Shown here: in pieces, positions 17,666 to 27,120 of the stretch
Numbering within the stretch: the stretch's first letter is position 1
How the letters are laid out: every line of letters starts with the position of its first letter
Origin: Sphingomonas sp. HF-S4
GTDB taxonomy: Bacteria > Pseudomonadota > Alphaproteobacteria > Sphingomonadales > Sphingomonadaceae
NCBI RefSeq assembly: GCF_032911445.1
Contig: NZ_JAWJEJ010000001.1
Coordinates: 620,001 to 684,000 of the forward strand
Reading direction: 5' to 3'
DNA length: 64,000 nucleotides
Position numbers and translations under genes: made by a program
Notes under the pieces: generated by a model
Told to the model about the DNA's origin: nothing
The model's database searches: none
The model's input: the letters and a program-made list of their open reading frames with translations, nothing else

Positions 17666-20600
17666 CTATTTGGATAGTTCGCATCCGGCCTGGCTGAAGC
17701 AGATGGGAGCAGTCGAAAATTTCCACGGACTGGGTGTATCGCGCAGCTCGTAAGGCAGTTTGCGGGCCTGCGCCCAATGTTCAGCAACGGCATCACGCAG
17801 AACGGTGCTTGCAGAGTAGATGATGGCGAAGGAAGGTTGCTGATTTTCGGTGACCGTCAGCGTCCCCGGTGTGAACTGCATCTGGTAATTGGACGACGCG
17901 GCCAGGCTGCCCTGCGTGATCGTATAGGCACCCGCAATGCTCTCCACCGTGGCGCTCGTCGCCAGCGCGCCCGTCAGGGCGTCGCCGTTGACGAGACCGG
18001 AGACGCGATAGGTCAAGGGCGGATTGGCCTCGCCGCCCGGCCGCGTCTGATTGTCCGCCGCGACCGAGATCGATCGCGGCGTGACCCCGAGGGTCGCGCT
18101 GGCAAAGGTTACAACATAGTTACCGCTCGCGCTCAGCGTGCCTTGGGTGACGCCATAGGTGCCGACATTGCTGGCTTGCGTGGCGGTTGTGGCGAGCGCA
18201 CCGCTCAACGCGTCCGAGCCGTACAGCCCGTAACCGCCGATCGCATAGGTCAGCACCGGGTTGGCATCGCCGTAGACCCGGCTCTTGGCATCCGCGGCGA
18301 TCGTGATCGGACGCGGGGTGATCGAAAGGTCCGCGCCGGCATAGGTCAGCGTATAGTTGCTGCTCGCCGCCAGCGTGCCTTGCGCAATCGCGTAGACGCC
18401 AACATTGCTATCCTGGGTGGCGGGAGTTGCGAGCATGCCGGCCAGCGTGTCGGTGCCATATAGCCCGCTGCCGCCGATGGTGTAGGCGAGCGCGGGATTG
18501 GCGTTGCCGTAAATCCGGCTCTGGGGGTCAGCCGATACGGTGATCGGACGCTGGGTGATCGACAGATCGGCGCCACTATATGAGACCGCATAATTGCCGC
18601 CGGTGCCGAGCGTCCCCTGGGTGATCGTATAGTTCCCGACGTTGCTGCCCTGCGTGGCGCTTGTCCCCAGTGCACCACTGAGCGTGTCGCTGCCGTACAA
18701 GCCATCGCCACCGATCGTGTAGGTGAGTGCCGGGTTGGCATTTCCGTAGATGCGAGTCTGCGTGTCGGCCGCCACGGTGATCTGCCGCGCAGCGATCGAG
18801 AGGTCCGCGCCAGTGTAAGTAATGGAATAATTGCCACTGCTACCAAGCGTCCCCCGCGTGATTGCATAGCTGCCGACGTCGCTGCCTTGGGCGGCAGTCG
18901 TCGCCAGCGCGCCGCCGAGGCTGTCGCTGCCATACAGGCCGCTGCCGCCGACCGTGTAGGTCAGAGCCGGATTTGCGTTGCCATAGATGCGCGACTGGGC
19001 ATCGGCGGTGACGGTGATCGCGCGCGGGGTGACGGTCAGGTTGGCGGCGGCGTAGGTCAGCGAGTAGTTGTCGCCGGCGGTCAAACTGCCTTGGGTGATC
19101 GCATAACTGCCGGCATTGCTGCTCTGCGTGGCGGCGGTGGTCAACATGCCGCCGAGCACGTCGGTGCCGTAGAGGCCGCTGCCGCCAACGCTATAGGTGA
19201 GCGCCGGATTGGCGTCGCCGTAGATGCGCGACTGGGCGTCGGCGGTGACGGTGATCGCGCGCGGGGTTACGGTGAGGTCGGCGCCCGCATAGCGCAGCGT
19301 ATAATTGCTGCCGGCGGACAGCGAACCCTGGGTGATGGCGTAGGTTTCGACGTCACTGCCCGCGGCGGCGGCGGTCGCCAGCGCGCCGCTCAGCGTGTCG
19401 CTGCCGTACAGCCCGTCGCCGCCGACATGGTAGGTCAACGCAGGATTGCCATAGCCATAGGCCCGCGACTGAGCATCGGCCGCTACCGTGATCGGGCGCG
19501 GGGTGACCGAGAGGGTGGCGCCGGTAGAGGTCAGCGCATAGTTGCTGCTCGCCGCCAGCGTGCCTTGGCTGATTGCGTAGGAACCGACATCGCTACCCTG
19601 CGCCGCCGCGGTCGCCAGGGCGCCGCTCAGCGCGTCGCCGCCATACAGCCCGCTGCCCCCGATGGTATAGGTGAGCGCCGGATTCGGGTTGCCATAGATG
19701 CGCGATTTTGCGTCCGCGGTCACGGTGATCGGGCGGGGGGTGATGGTGAGGTTCGCCCCGGCATAGGTGATGGCGTAGTTGCCGCTTGCGCCCAGCGTCC
19801 CCTGCGTGATCGCGTAGGTCCCGACTCCGCTGCCGGGTGTGGCGGCTGTGGCGAGCGCGCCGCCGAGGCTGTCGCTTCCGTACAGACCGTTGCCGCCAAC
19901 TGCATAGCCTAGTGCAGGATTTGCGTCGCCGTAGATGCGGGCCGTGGCGGCAGCGGTAACGGTGATCGGGCGCAGGGTCACGATTAGCTCGGCGCCGGCA
20001 TAGCTCAGCGCATAGTTGGTGCCGCCCGTCAGCGAACCCTGGGTAATCGCATAGCTGCCGACGTCGCTGCCCTGGGCAGCGCCAGTCGCGAGCGCGCCGC
20101 TAAGCGTGTCGCTGCCATACAGCCCGCTGCCGCCGACCGTGTAGGTCAGCGCCGCGTTTGCGTTGCCATAGATGCGCGTCTGGGCATCGGCGGTGACGGT
20201 GATGGGGCGGGCGGTGACCGACAGATTGGCGCCGTTATAGGTCAGGGCGTAGTTGCTGCCTGCTGCCAGCGTGCCTTGGCCAATGCCATAGATGCCGACA
20301 TCGCTGCTCTGCGTCGCCGCGGTCGCGAGGGCGCCGCTCAGCGCATCGCTGCCGTACAGCCCGCTGCCGCCGACCGTGTAGGTCAGCGCCGCGTTTGCGT
20401 TGCCATAGATGCGCGTCTGGGCATCGGCGGTGACGGTGATGGGGCGGGCGGTGATCGACAGATTGGCGTCGTTATAGGTCAGGACGTAGTTGCTGCCTGC
20501 TGCCAGCGTGCCTTGGCCAATGCCATAGATGCCGACATCGCTGCTCTGCGTCGCCGCGGTCGCGAGGGCGCCGCTCAGCGTGTCGCTGCCATACAGCCCG

Positions 20601-23600
20601 CTGCCGCCGACCGTGTAGGTCAGCGCCGCGTTTGCGTTGCCATAGATGCGCGTCGGGGCATCGGCGGTGACGGTGATGGGGCGGGCGGTGACCGACAGAT
20701 TGGCGCCGTTATAGGTCAGGGCGTAGTTGCTGCCTGCTGCCAGCGTGCCTTGGCCAATGCCATAGATGCCGACATCGCTGCTCTGCGTCGCCGCGGTCGC
20801 GAGGGCGCCGCTCAGCGCATCGCTGCCGTGCAGCCCGCTGCCGCCGATCGCGTAAGTGAGGGGCGGGTTCGCATTGCCATAGACGCGCGTCTGGGCATTG
20901 GCGGTGACGGTGATTGGGCGAGCGGTGACCGACAGATTGGCGCCGGCATAGGTCAGGGCGTAATTGCCGTTCTGTGCTGCCAGCGTCCCCAGCGTGATCG
21001 CATAGCTGCCGACGTCGCTGCGCTGGGTAGCGGCCGTTGCCAGCGCGCCACTGAGGGTATCGCTGCCGTAGAGCCCGCTGCCGCCGATGGTGTAGGTGAG
21101 CGCGGGATTGGCGTTGCCGTAGATGCGGCTCTGCGCATCCGCCGCCACGGTGATCGGGCGCGCGGTGATCGAGAGATCGGCGCCGGTGTAGGCCACGGCA
21201 TAATTGCCGCTGGTGCCAAGCGTGCCCTGGGTGATCGCGTAGCTGCCGACGTTGCTGCCCTGGGTGGCGCTCGTCGCCAAAGCCCCGCTCAGTATATCGC
21301 TGCCGTACAGCCCGCTGCCGCCGACGGTGTAGGTCAGCGTCGGATTGGCATCGCCATAGATGCGGCTCTGGGCGTCGGCGGCGACGGTGATCGGGCGGGC
21401 GGTGACCAACAGATCGGCGCCGATATAGGTTAGTGCGTAGTTGCTACTCGCCGCCAGCGCACCCTGGCCGATCGCATAGACGCCGACGTTGCTGCCTTGG
21501 GTAGCGGCTGTCGCGAGGGCGCCGCTCAGCGTGTCGCTGGCGTACAGGCCGCTACCCCCGATCGCGTATGTGAGGGTCGGGTTCGCATTGCCATAGATGC
21601 GGGTTTGGGCATCGGCGGTGACGGTGATCGGGCGCGCCGTGACCGACAGGTCGGCGCCGGCATAGGTTAGTGCATAGTTGCTGCTGGCCGCCAGCGAGCC
21701 TTGGCCAATCGCATAGCCGCCGACATCGCTGCCCTGGATTGCCGTTGTCGCCAGCGCGCCGCTCAGCGAATCGCTGCCGTACAGCCCGTTGCCGCCAACG
21801 GTGTAGGTCAGCGCCGGGTTGGCATCGCCATAGATGCGGCTCTGTGCGTCGGCGGTGACCGTAATCGGGCGCGCCGTGATCGTCAGGTTCGCACTGATGA
21901 AGGTAATCGCGTAGTTGCTGTTGGCGTTGCCAAGCGTACCCCGCCTGATCCCATAGCTGCCAACATTGGCGGGTTGGGTGCCGGTCGTCGCCAACGCCCC
22001 GCTCAAGGTGTCGCTGCCGTATAGCCCGCTTCCGCCGACGGCATAGGTGAGCGTAGGGTTGGCGTTGCCGTAGATGCGGCTCTGTGCGTCGGCGGTGACG
22101 GTGATCGGGCGCGCGGTGATCGACAGGTCGGCGCCCGCATAACTCACGGCATAGTTGGTGCTCGCGCCGAGCGTGCCCTGCGTGACCGCATAGCTGCCGA
22201 CGTCGCTGCCCTGGACCGCAGGGGTTGCCAGCGCGCCGCTCAGGGTGTCGCCGTTGACCAGGCCCCGCCCGAGCACCGAATAGGTGAGGCTCCCCAGCAC
22301 ATTGCCATAGACCCGCGTCTGCGCGTTCGCCGCGATGGTGATTGCGCGCGGCGTGACGGTGAGCGTCGTCGTGGCCGGCAACAGCAACGTGCGATAGCTG
22401 CGTCCGCTGAGTGACGCGATCGTGGGGGCGGTCAGAGTCGCCGCGTAGGTGCCAGCCCCACTGGTCGCGGTCGCCGCGGTGGTCAGCGTGCCAGGCGATT
22501 GGAGGTAATCGCGCGATTGCAGGCCGGTATAGGTGGCGACGAAAGCGCCGTTGTCGTCGCCATAAGCGCGGCTGGGTGCGCCGACGACCACCGCATTCGT
22601 GAATCCATACAACTCGGGATAATGCGCGGTCGCGTCGCCGCCCTGGCCCGACTGGTTCGGCGGCACCCACACGCTGTTGAAATCGAAGCCGGCATAAGTG
22701 GTGGCGTAGGACGCCAGGTCGGTCATCTGCGCGGTGGTGAGGCCGATCGCCGACCCCACCGCGCTGCCTAACGTATCGCCGATGCCGACTGCCTGGCCGC
22801 TCGTCTGGGTGTTCCAGAACAGGTTGGCGATGGTGCCGGAATGCTCCCCGATCAGCCCGCCCACGTTGAAGCTTCGCGAATCGGTGACTTGCCCGGTCGA
22901 GTAACCATTAGCGGCAAAGCCGATATTCTCGCCGATCAGTCCCCCAGTCGCCGAGCCGGAAACTCCAAGGCTAGGCGAGTTTACCGTGACCGCACCGGTG
23001 GCATAGACATCGTGGATCGCACCCGAACGCCCAAAGGCAGTGCCGATCAGGCCGCCCGTCTTGGCGCCGAAGGTCGGGGCGATATAGTTAGTGGTGACCG
23101 AACCGGTGGCAAAGGCGTAGCTCAGCTCGCCGGTATTGAGCTCGCCGACCAACCCGCCAACCGCGATCGCGTCGTTGCCGACCACTGCGCCAGACGCGCT
23201 GCTGCGGGTGATCGTGGCGGAGTTGCGGCCTGCCAGGCCGCCGGCAAAGTCAGTGCCGGTCACCGCGACATTGACGGTGACGTCCGAGATCAGGCTGGCT
23301 GAACCACCATGCGAGCCGATCAGGCCGCCCGCCGTCACGCCGCTCACGGTCCCGGAGACGGTCATGTCGCGGATGGATGCGTTAGTCTCACTGAAGCCGA
23401 ACAGGCCGGCATAGTCCGCATTGGCCACGTTCAGGTTCGAGACGAGGCGATTGGCGCCGTTCAGCGTGCCGGTGAAGCGGTTGCTGAGCGAACCCAGCGG
23501 CGTCCAGCCGTTCGCGCCCCACACGCCCGACGAAGCCGCCGTGCTGCTGGTCGCGCTCAGGTCGATATCCGCCAGCAGCGTATAATTGCCCGCAACGTTG

Positions 23601-26600
23601 GCATTCACCAGCTGCAGCTGGCGCGCGTTGAATACGCCGACCGTACCGCCGCTGGCGGCCAGCGCCTCGCCGCGCAGGATCGGGCGCATGTCGCCGCCTT
23701 GATACCAGGTCGTGGCGAAGTTGGCGAAATTGGCGTAGCTGGCCGGGTTGCGCGCCTGGGCCGTGGTCAGACCGGTCACCAGCGTCCTGGTACCGGACGC
23801 GGCACCCACCGCGGTGGTCTGCCCGGTGGTGGTCATATCCCAATAGGAATTGCGGATCGTGGTCCCTGCGTCCTGGCTGCCGGCCACGCCCCCGGCATTG
23901 CTTACAGCCGTCACTGCGCCGCTGGCCCAGACGTTGGTCAAAATTCCGCCCAGCACGCGGCCGACCGCGCCGCCCGCATTGACTCCGCTGGCGATGACCG
24001 ACGAGGTCGAGAAGCCGGTGCTCATCGTCGCGAGGTTGCTTAGCGTGCCGCTGATCCCGCCGACCGAGTTGGTACCGGCCACGGACCCGGTGGCGGACAG
24101 CATGCTGGCATTCGCCGCCAGTGCCCCGGTCACTCCGCCGACATTCGCGACGCCCTGAACAGAGCCGTCGAAATGCAAGTTGGTCAGCGTTCCGCCCAGC
24201 ACTTCGCCGGCAATCCCGCCAGCTTGTTGCGCGCCCGTCACGGTGCCGCTTGCCCAGACATTCGTCAGGTTCCACCGGGCCGATCCGACCACCGCGCCCG
24301 TGGCATTCCTCCCGGAAACCGCCGCGTTAACCACGCGCAGGTCGCGGATGGTGATTTCGTCGAGGCTTCGGTGCTGCGAAATGAGGCCGACAAAGTCTGT
24401 CGTCGGGCGATTGATCGTGAGGTTGCTGATCGCGTGATTGGCGCCTTCCAGATTGCCATTGAAGGCACCGCCCAGGCCGATCGGCACGAAGCCGCCGCTG
24501 CCCCAGATGCCGGAGGCCGCCGCCCCGTTGGTCGCGGCCGCATCGATATCGCCTGCCAGCCGATAATTGGCGGTGAGATTGGCGCCAAGCAACTGCAGCT
24601 GGTTGAGCGTCGAGACGGGGATGTAGCCGTCGCCGCCCGCCGACATCGCCTCGCTGCGCAGGATCGGACGCATGTCTGCTGCCTGGAACCAAATATTGGT
24701 GAAGTCGAAGCCCGCATAGGCCGCCTGCGTCCGCGCCTGCGCGGTGGTCAGTCCGACCGCGCCATTCGGTCCGTAGCCGAAGCCGATGTTGGCAGTCGTG
24801 GTATCCATGTCCCAGAATACGTCTGTACCGATCGTGCCGCTGCTGCCGCCAAGGGAGATACCGGCCTTGTCCCATCCCGTCAGCACTCCCGAAACCCAGG
24901 TGCTGCGGATCGACGTCCCATCGTAATTGCCATAGGCGACTCCCGCCGCGGCATCACCCGTGATGGACGCCGTGACATAGGCGTTGCTGACAGATGATGT
25001 GCCCTCCAGCGAATAGGCCACGCCCGCAGCCACGTTATCGGCCGTAATTGTTCCTGCGAGCGAGATATTTGACAGGGTCGAGTCGACGGCGCTGTAAGCG
25101 ATGCCACCGGCGTTGCCGAAGGCCCCTCCGGCAGTGATACGGCCGTCGATATGGACGTTATTGACGACCGAACCCGATATATAGGCAGCAAGTCCGCCCA
25201 CGCGACCGAAGCTGCCGCCACCGAATTCGATCGTCGCGCCGGTCAGCCGCAGATTGCGAATCGTCGCGTTCGTGAGGCGGACGAACAACCCTGAAGCGGC
25301 GTAATAGGGCTGGTGGATGTAGAGATTGCGGATCGAGTAGCCGCGGCCGTCCAGCGTGCCCCGGAAGTCGGACTCGAAGAGATTGCCGCTTTGCCCGCCG
25401 ATCGGGCGGAATCCCGCGCCACCGTTCCAGTTCACCGTGCCGGTCGCATCGACATCGTTGGCGAGCGCGAAGTTGGACGAGCGAAGTGATGTCATGCCTT
25501 GCAGGCCGTAGACGTCGGCGAGCAGCCACGGCGTAGCGGCCGTGCCATCGCCGCCGGTCGCACGCACGAAGCTGCCCCCGTTCACCGCAAACGAGCCCGC
25601 TTCAAAGCCGGGAAGCGTGGCGGCCACCGTGCCGAATACGCCGCTCGACAGGGTGAACCTGCCGATCGCGATCGTGCCGGTCTGGCTGATCGTGCCACCC
25701 GCAACGAGTGTCAGCCCGCCCGCCTGCGCGGTGATGGCCGCGTTGAGCGCGATGTTGCTCGCCGCATTGAGCGTCAGCGTCGCGTTGCTCGACCAGCTCA
25801 GCGGTGCGCTGACGGTGATGTTGCCGACCTGCGACCCGTTGCTGCCGGTCTGAACCGTGACGTTGGCGGTGGCGAGCGCGGCGGTGAGCGCCGAGGCGTT
25901 GAGAACACTATCGTTGGCGTTGGCGGCGAAGCCCGCCGTGCCGCTGCTCGGCGCGCTGGAGATCGTAAGGTTGTAGGGATCGAGCAGCAGCGTACCGAAG
26001 GCCGATCCGGTGAGATCGGCGGTACCGCCATAGCCCAGTTGCCCTTTGGACGAGACTTCGGCTTCGCCGCCCTTTGCGCCCACGCCGCGCGCGCTGATTG
26101 CCCCTGTGAAATCGGTCGCCTTGTCGGACCACAGCACAACATCGCCGCCAGCGCCCGCTGCGGTCGCATCCGCGCGGATGGTGGAGGCGGCATCGACGCG
26201 TAGCGTGTCGGCACGCGCGGTATCGCCCAGGCCTTGGCGGTCGCCGCCGATCCTGACCGATCCGCCGCCGCTCGTGCCCGACACATCGATCATCGCGCCG
26301 GTCAGCACGATGTCCCCTCCCGTGAGCGTCACGCCGCCGGCACTGGTGTCGATGCCACGCGCCTCGACGACGCCGCTGAGATTGACGGTGCTGCGCGCCG
26401 CCGCGCGAGCCTGCGCCGCGCTCAGGATCACCGTGCCGCCATCGGCCGCGATCCGCCCCGACATGCCGAGTTCCGCGCGCTCGCCGGCGCCGATCGCGAC
26501 CTTGAGGAAGCCGTCGCCGGAAAAGTCCAGCGTTGCCCTGGTCCCGGCGCCCATCCCGACCTTGCCCAGCGGCGCCAGGATCAGGCCCTTATTGTCGACC

Positions 26601-27109
26601 TTGCCGCCAAGCAGCGCGGCATATCCGCCGCGCGCAACCTGGATCCTGCCGGCATTGACGACGATCCCGCTGCTGCCGGAAAAATCGTAGCGGCCGGCCA
26701 TGAAGTCGGAATCGTCGATATCGAGCGTCGATCCGACGAAACCCGCCGCCTTCACGCCGCCGGTGGCGGTGATCAGGATGCCGTTCGGATTGACGACGAA
26801 CACGCGGCCGTTCGCGTTGAGTTGTCCCGCGATGGTCGTCGTCATGCCGCCGGTCACCCGATTGAGCAACGTGGCAGTGGCGGAGGGCTGGACGATATCG
26901 ACCCGCTTACCCCGATCGATGTCGAAGCTCTGCCAGTTGATGATCGCCGCATCGCTGTTCTGGCGGATCGTCAGCGCGCCGCCCGAGGCTGCGCCGATCT
27001 CGGCAGAGCCGGCCGCGACGCTGCCGCCACTGGGCAGCGACTGGGCCTGGGCGTGCAGCGGGACGATCGCGGTCGAAGCGAGCAGCAAGGCGGAGAGCGA
27101 GCGGACCAT
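17666..27109 (-). CDS. giant two-partner secretion exoprotein (TpsA) with MBG/YDG repeats, 3147 aa
   Basis: A secreted adhesin-like protein exported by the TpsB encoded just upstream. The signal peptide is MVRSLSALLLASTAIVPLHAQAQ. The TPS (filamentous haemagglutinin N-terminal) domain spans about 30-300, with NRV at 83-85 and NPNGI at 107-111. Residues about 550-1480 carry repeated GLUG-type motifs (for example NVGGLIGEHSG) typical of bacterial surface beta-helices. About 1585-3085 are 19 tandem 79-residue modules of the form R-P-I-T-V-x-A-D-A-Q-x-R-I-Y-G-x-A-N-P-x-L-T-Y, the MBG/YDG type. The last 61 residues are unique and contain C-x5-C. It starts 11 bases after the tpsB stop, with TGAGG upstream. 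The function in attachment or biofilm is inferred. Confidence 0.9.
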   Translation of the reverse strand: MVRSLSALLLASTAIVPLHAQAQSLPSGGSVAAGSAEIGAASGGALTIRQNSDAAIINWQSFDIDRGKRVDIVQPSATATLLNRVTGGMTTTIAGQLNANGRVFVVNPNGILITATGGVKAAGFVGSTLDIDDSDFMAGRYDFSGSSGIVVNAGRIQVARGGYAALLGGKVDNKGLILAPLGKVGMGAGTRATLDFSGDGFLKVAIGAGERAELGMSGRIAADGGTVILSAAQARAAARSTVNLSGVVEARGIDTSAGGVTLTGGDIVLTGAMIDVSGTSGGGSVRIGGDRQGLGDTARADTLRVDAASTIRADATAAGAGGDVVLWSDKATDFTGAISARGVGAKGGEAEVSSKGQLGYGGTADLTGSAFGTLLLDPYNLTISSAPSSGTAGFAANANDSVLNASALTAALATANVTVQTGSNGSQVGNITVSAPLSWSSNATLTLNAASNIALNAAITAQAGGLTLVAGGTISQTGTIAIGRFTLSSGVFGTVAATLPGFEAGSFAVNGGSFVRATGGDGTAATPWLLADVYGLQGMTSLRSSNFALANDVDATGTVNWNGGAGFRPIGGQSGNLFESDFRGTLDGRGYSIRNLYIHQPYYAASGLFVRLTNATIRNLRLTGATIEFGGGSFGRVGGLAAYISGSVVNNVHIDGRITAGGAFGNAGGIAYSAVDSTLSNISLAGTITADNVAAGVAYSLEGTSSVSNAYVTASITGDAAAGVAYGNYDGTSIRSTWVSGVLTGWDKAGISLGGSSGTIGTDVFWDMDTTTANIGFGYGPNGAVGLTTAQARTQAAYAGFDFTNIWFQAADMRPILRSEAMSAGGDGYIPVSTLNQLQLLGANLTANYRLAGDIDAAATNGAAASGIWGSGGFVPIGLGGAFNGNLEGANHAISNLTINRPTTDFVGLISQHRSLDEITIRDLRVVNAAVSGRNATGAVVGSARWNLTNVWASGTVTGAQQAGGIAGEVLGGTLTNLHFDGSVQGVANVGGVTGALAANASMLSATGSVAGTNSVGGISGTLSNLATMSTGFSTSSVIASGVNAGGAVGRVLGGILTNVWASGAVTAVSNAGGVAGSQDAGTTIRNSYWDMTTTGQTTAVGAASGTRTLVTGLTTAQARNPASYANFANFATTWYQGGDMRPILRGEALAASGGTVGVFNARQLQLVNANVAGNYTLLADIDLSATSSTAASSGVWGANGWTPLGSLSNRFTGTLNGANRLVSNLNVANADYAGLFGFSETNASIRDMTVSGTVSGVTAGGLIGSHGGSASLISDVTVNVAVTGTDFAGGLAGRNSATITRSSASGAVVGNDAIAVGGLVGELNTGELSYAFATGSVTTNYIAPTFGAKTGGLIGTAFGRSGAIHDVYATGAVTVNSPSLGVSGSATGGLIGENIGFAANGYSTGQVTDSRSFNVGGLIGEHSGTIANLFWNTQTSGQAVGIGDTLGSAVGSAIGLTTAQMTDLASYATTYAGFDFNSVWVPPNQSGQGGDATAHYPELYGFTNAVVVGAPSRAYGDDNGAFVATYTGLQSRDYLQSPGTLTTAATATSGAGTYAATLTAPTIASLSGRSYRTLLLPATTTLTVTPRAITIAANAQTRVYGNVLGSLTYSVLGRGLVNGDTLSGALATPAVQGSDVGSYAVTQGTLGASTNYAVSYAGADLSITARPITVTADAQSRIYGNANPTLTYAVGGSGLYGSDTLSGALATTGTQPANVGSYGIRRGTLGNANSNYAITFISANLTITARPITVTADAQSRIYGDANPALTYTVGGNGLYGSDSLSGALATTAIQGSDVGGYAIGQGSLAASSNYALTYAGADLSVTARPITVTADAQTRIYGNANPTLTYAIGGSGLYASDTLSGALATAATQGSNVGVYAIGQGALAASSNYALTYIGADLLVTARPITVAADAQSRIYGDANPTLTYTVGGSGLYGSDILSGALATSATQGSNVGSYAITQGTLGTSGNYAVAYTGADLSITARPITVAADAQSRIYGNANPALTYTIGGSGLYGSDTLSGALATAATQRSDVGSYAITLGTLAAQNGNYALTYAGANLSVTARPITVTANAQTRVYGNANPPLTYAIGGSGLHGSDALSGALATAATQSSDVGIYGIGQGTLAAGSNYALTYNGANLSVTARPITVTADAPTRIYGNANAALTYTVGGSGLYGSDTLSGALATAATQSSDVGIYGIGQGTLAAGSNYVLTYNDANLSITARPITVTADAQTRIYGNANAALTYTVGGSGLYGSDALSGALATAATQSSDVGIYGIGQGTLAAGSNYALTYNGANLSVTARPITVTADAQTRIYGNANAALTYTVGGSGLYGSDTLSGALATGAAQGSDVGSYAITQGSLTGGTNYALSYAGAELIVTLRPITVTAAATARIYGDANPALGYAVGGNGLYGSDSLGGALATAATPGSGVGTYAITQGTLGASGNYAITYAGANLTITPRPITVTADAKSRIYGNPNPALTYTIGGSGLYGGDALSGALATAAAQGSDVGSYAISQGTLAASSNYALTSTGATLSVTPRPITVAADAQSRAYGYGNPALTYHVGGDGLYGSDTLSGALATAAAAGSDVETYAITQGSLSAGSNYTLRYAGADLTVTPRAITVTADAQSRIYGDANPALTYSVGGSGLYGTDVLGGMLTTAATQSSNAGSYAITQGSLTAGDNYSLTYAAANLTVTPRAITVTADAQSRIYGNANPALTYTVGGSGLYGSDSLGGALATTAAQGSDVGSYAITRGTLGSSGNYSITYTGADLSIAARQITVAADTQTRIYGNANPALTYTIGGDGLYGSDTLSGALGTSATQGSNVGNYTITQGTLGTGGNYAVSYSGADLSITQRPITVSADPQSRIYGNANPALAYTIGGSGLYGTDTLAGMLATPATQDSNVGVYAIAQGTLAASSNYTLTYAGADLSITPRPITIAADAKSRVYGDANPVLTYAIGGYGLYGSDALSGALATTATQASNVGTYGVTQGTLSASGNYVVTFASATLGVTPRSISVAADNQTRPGGEANPPLTYRVSGLVNGDALTGALATSATVESIAGAYTITQGSLAASSNYQMQFTPGTLTVTENQQPSFAIIYSASTVLRDAVAEHWAQARKLPYELRDTPSPWKFSTAPICFSQAGCELSK
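17853..22362 (-). repeat. tandem array of 19 in-frame 237-bp repeats inside tpsA
   Basis: Each unit encodes 79 residues; a few units are one residue longer or shorter. The period was checked on the string caatgccatagatgccgaca, whose copies start at 20281, 20518 and 20755, exactly 237 bases apart. The units around 20110-20870 are nearly identical at DNA level, while units at both ends are more divergent. This points to recent duplication in the middle of the array. The repeats are protein-coding, not a CRISPR array. Confidence 0.9.
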
Positions 27110-27120
27110 AGCGAAGGACC

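Noticed and set aside
18887..21433. Two long forward frames (341 and 385 codons) antisense to tpsA, each with repeat content
   Set aside because: They mirror the 237-bp repeats in a complementary frame and have no start signals; the reverse strand encodes a coherent TPS protein.
17853..22362. CRISPR array
   Set aside because: The 237-bp period is in frame and codes for 79-residue modules; there is no short direct repeat with unique spacers.
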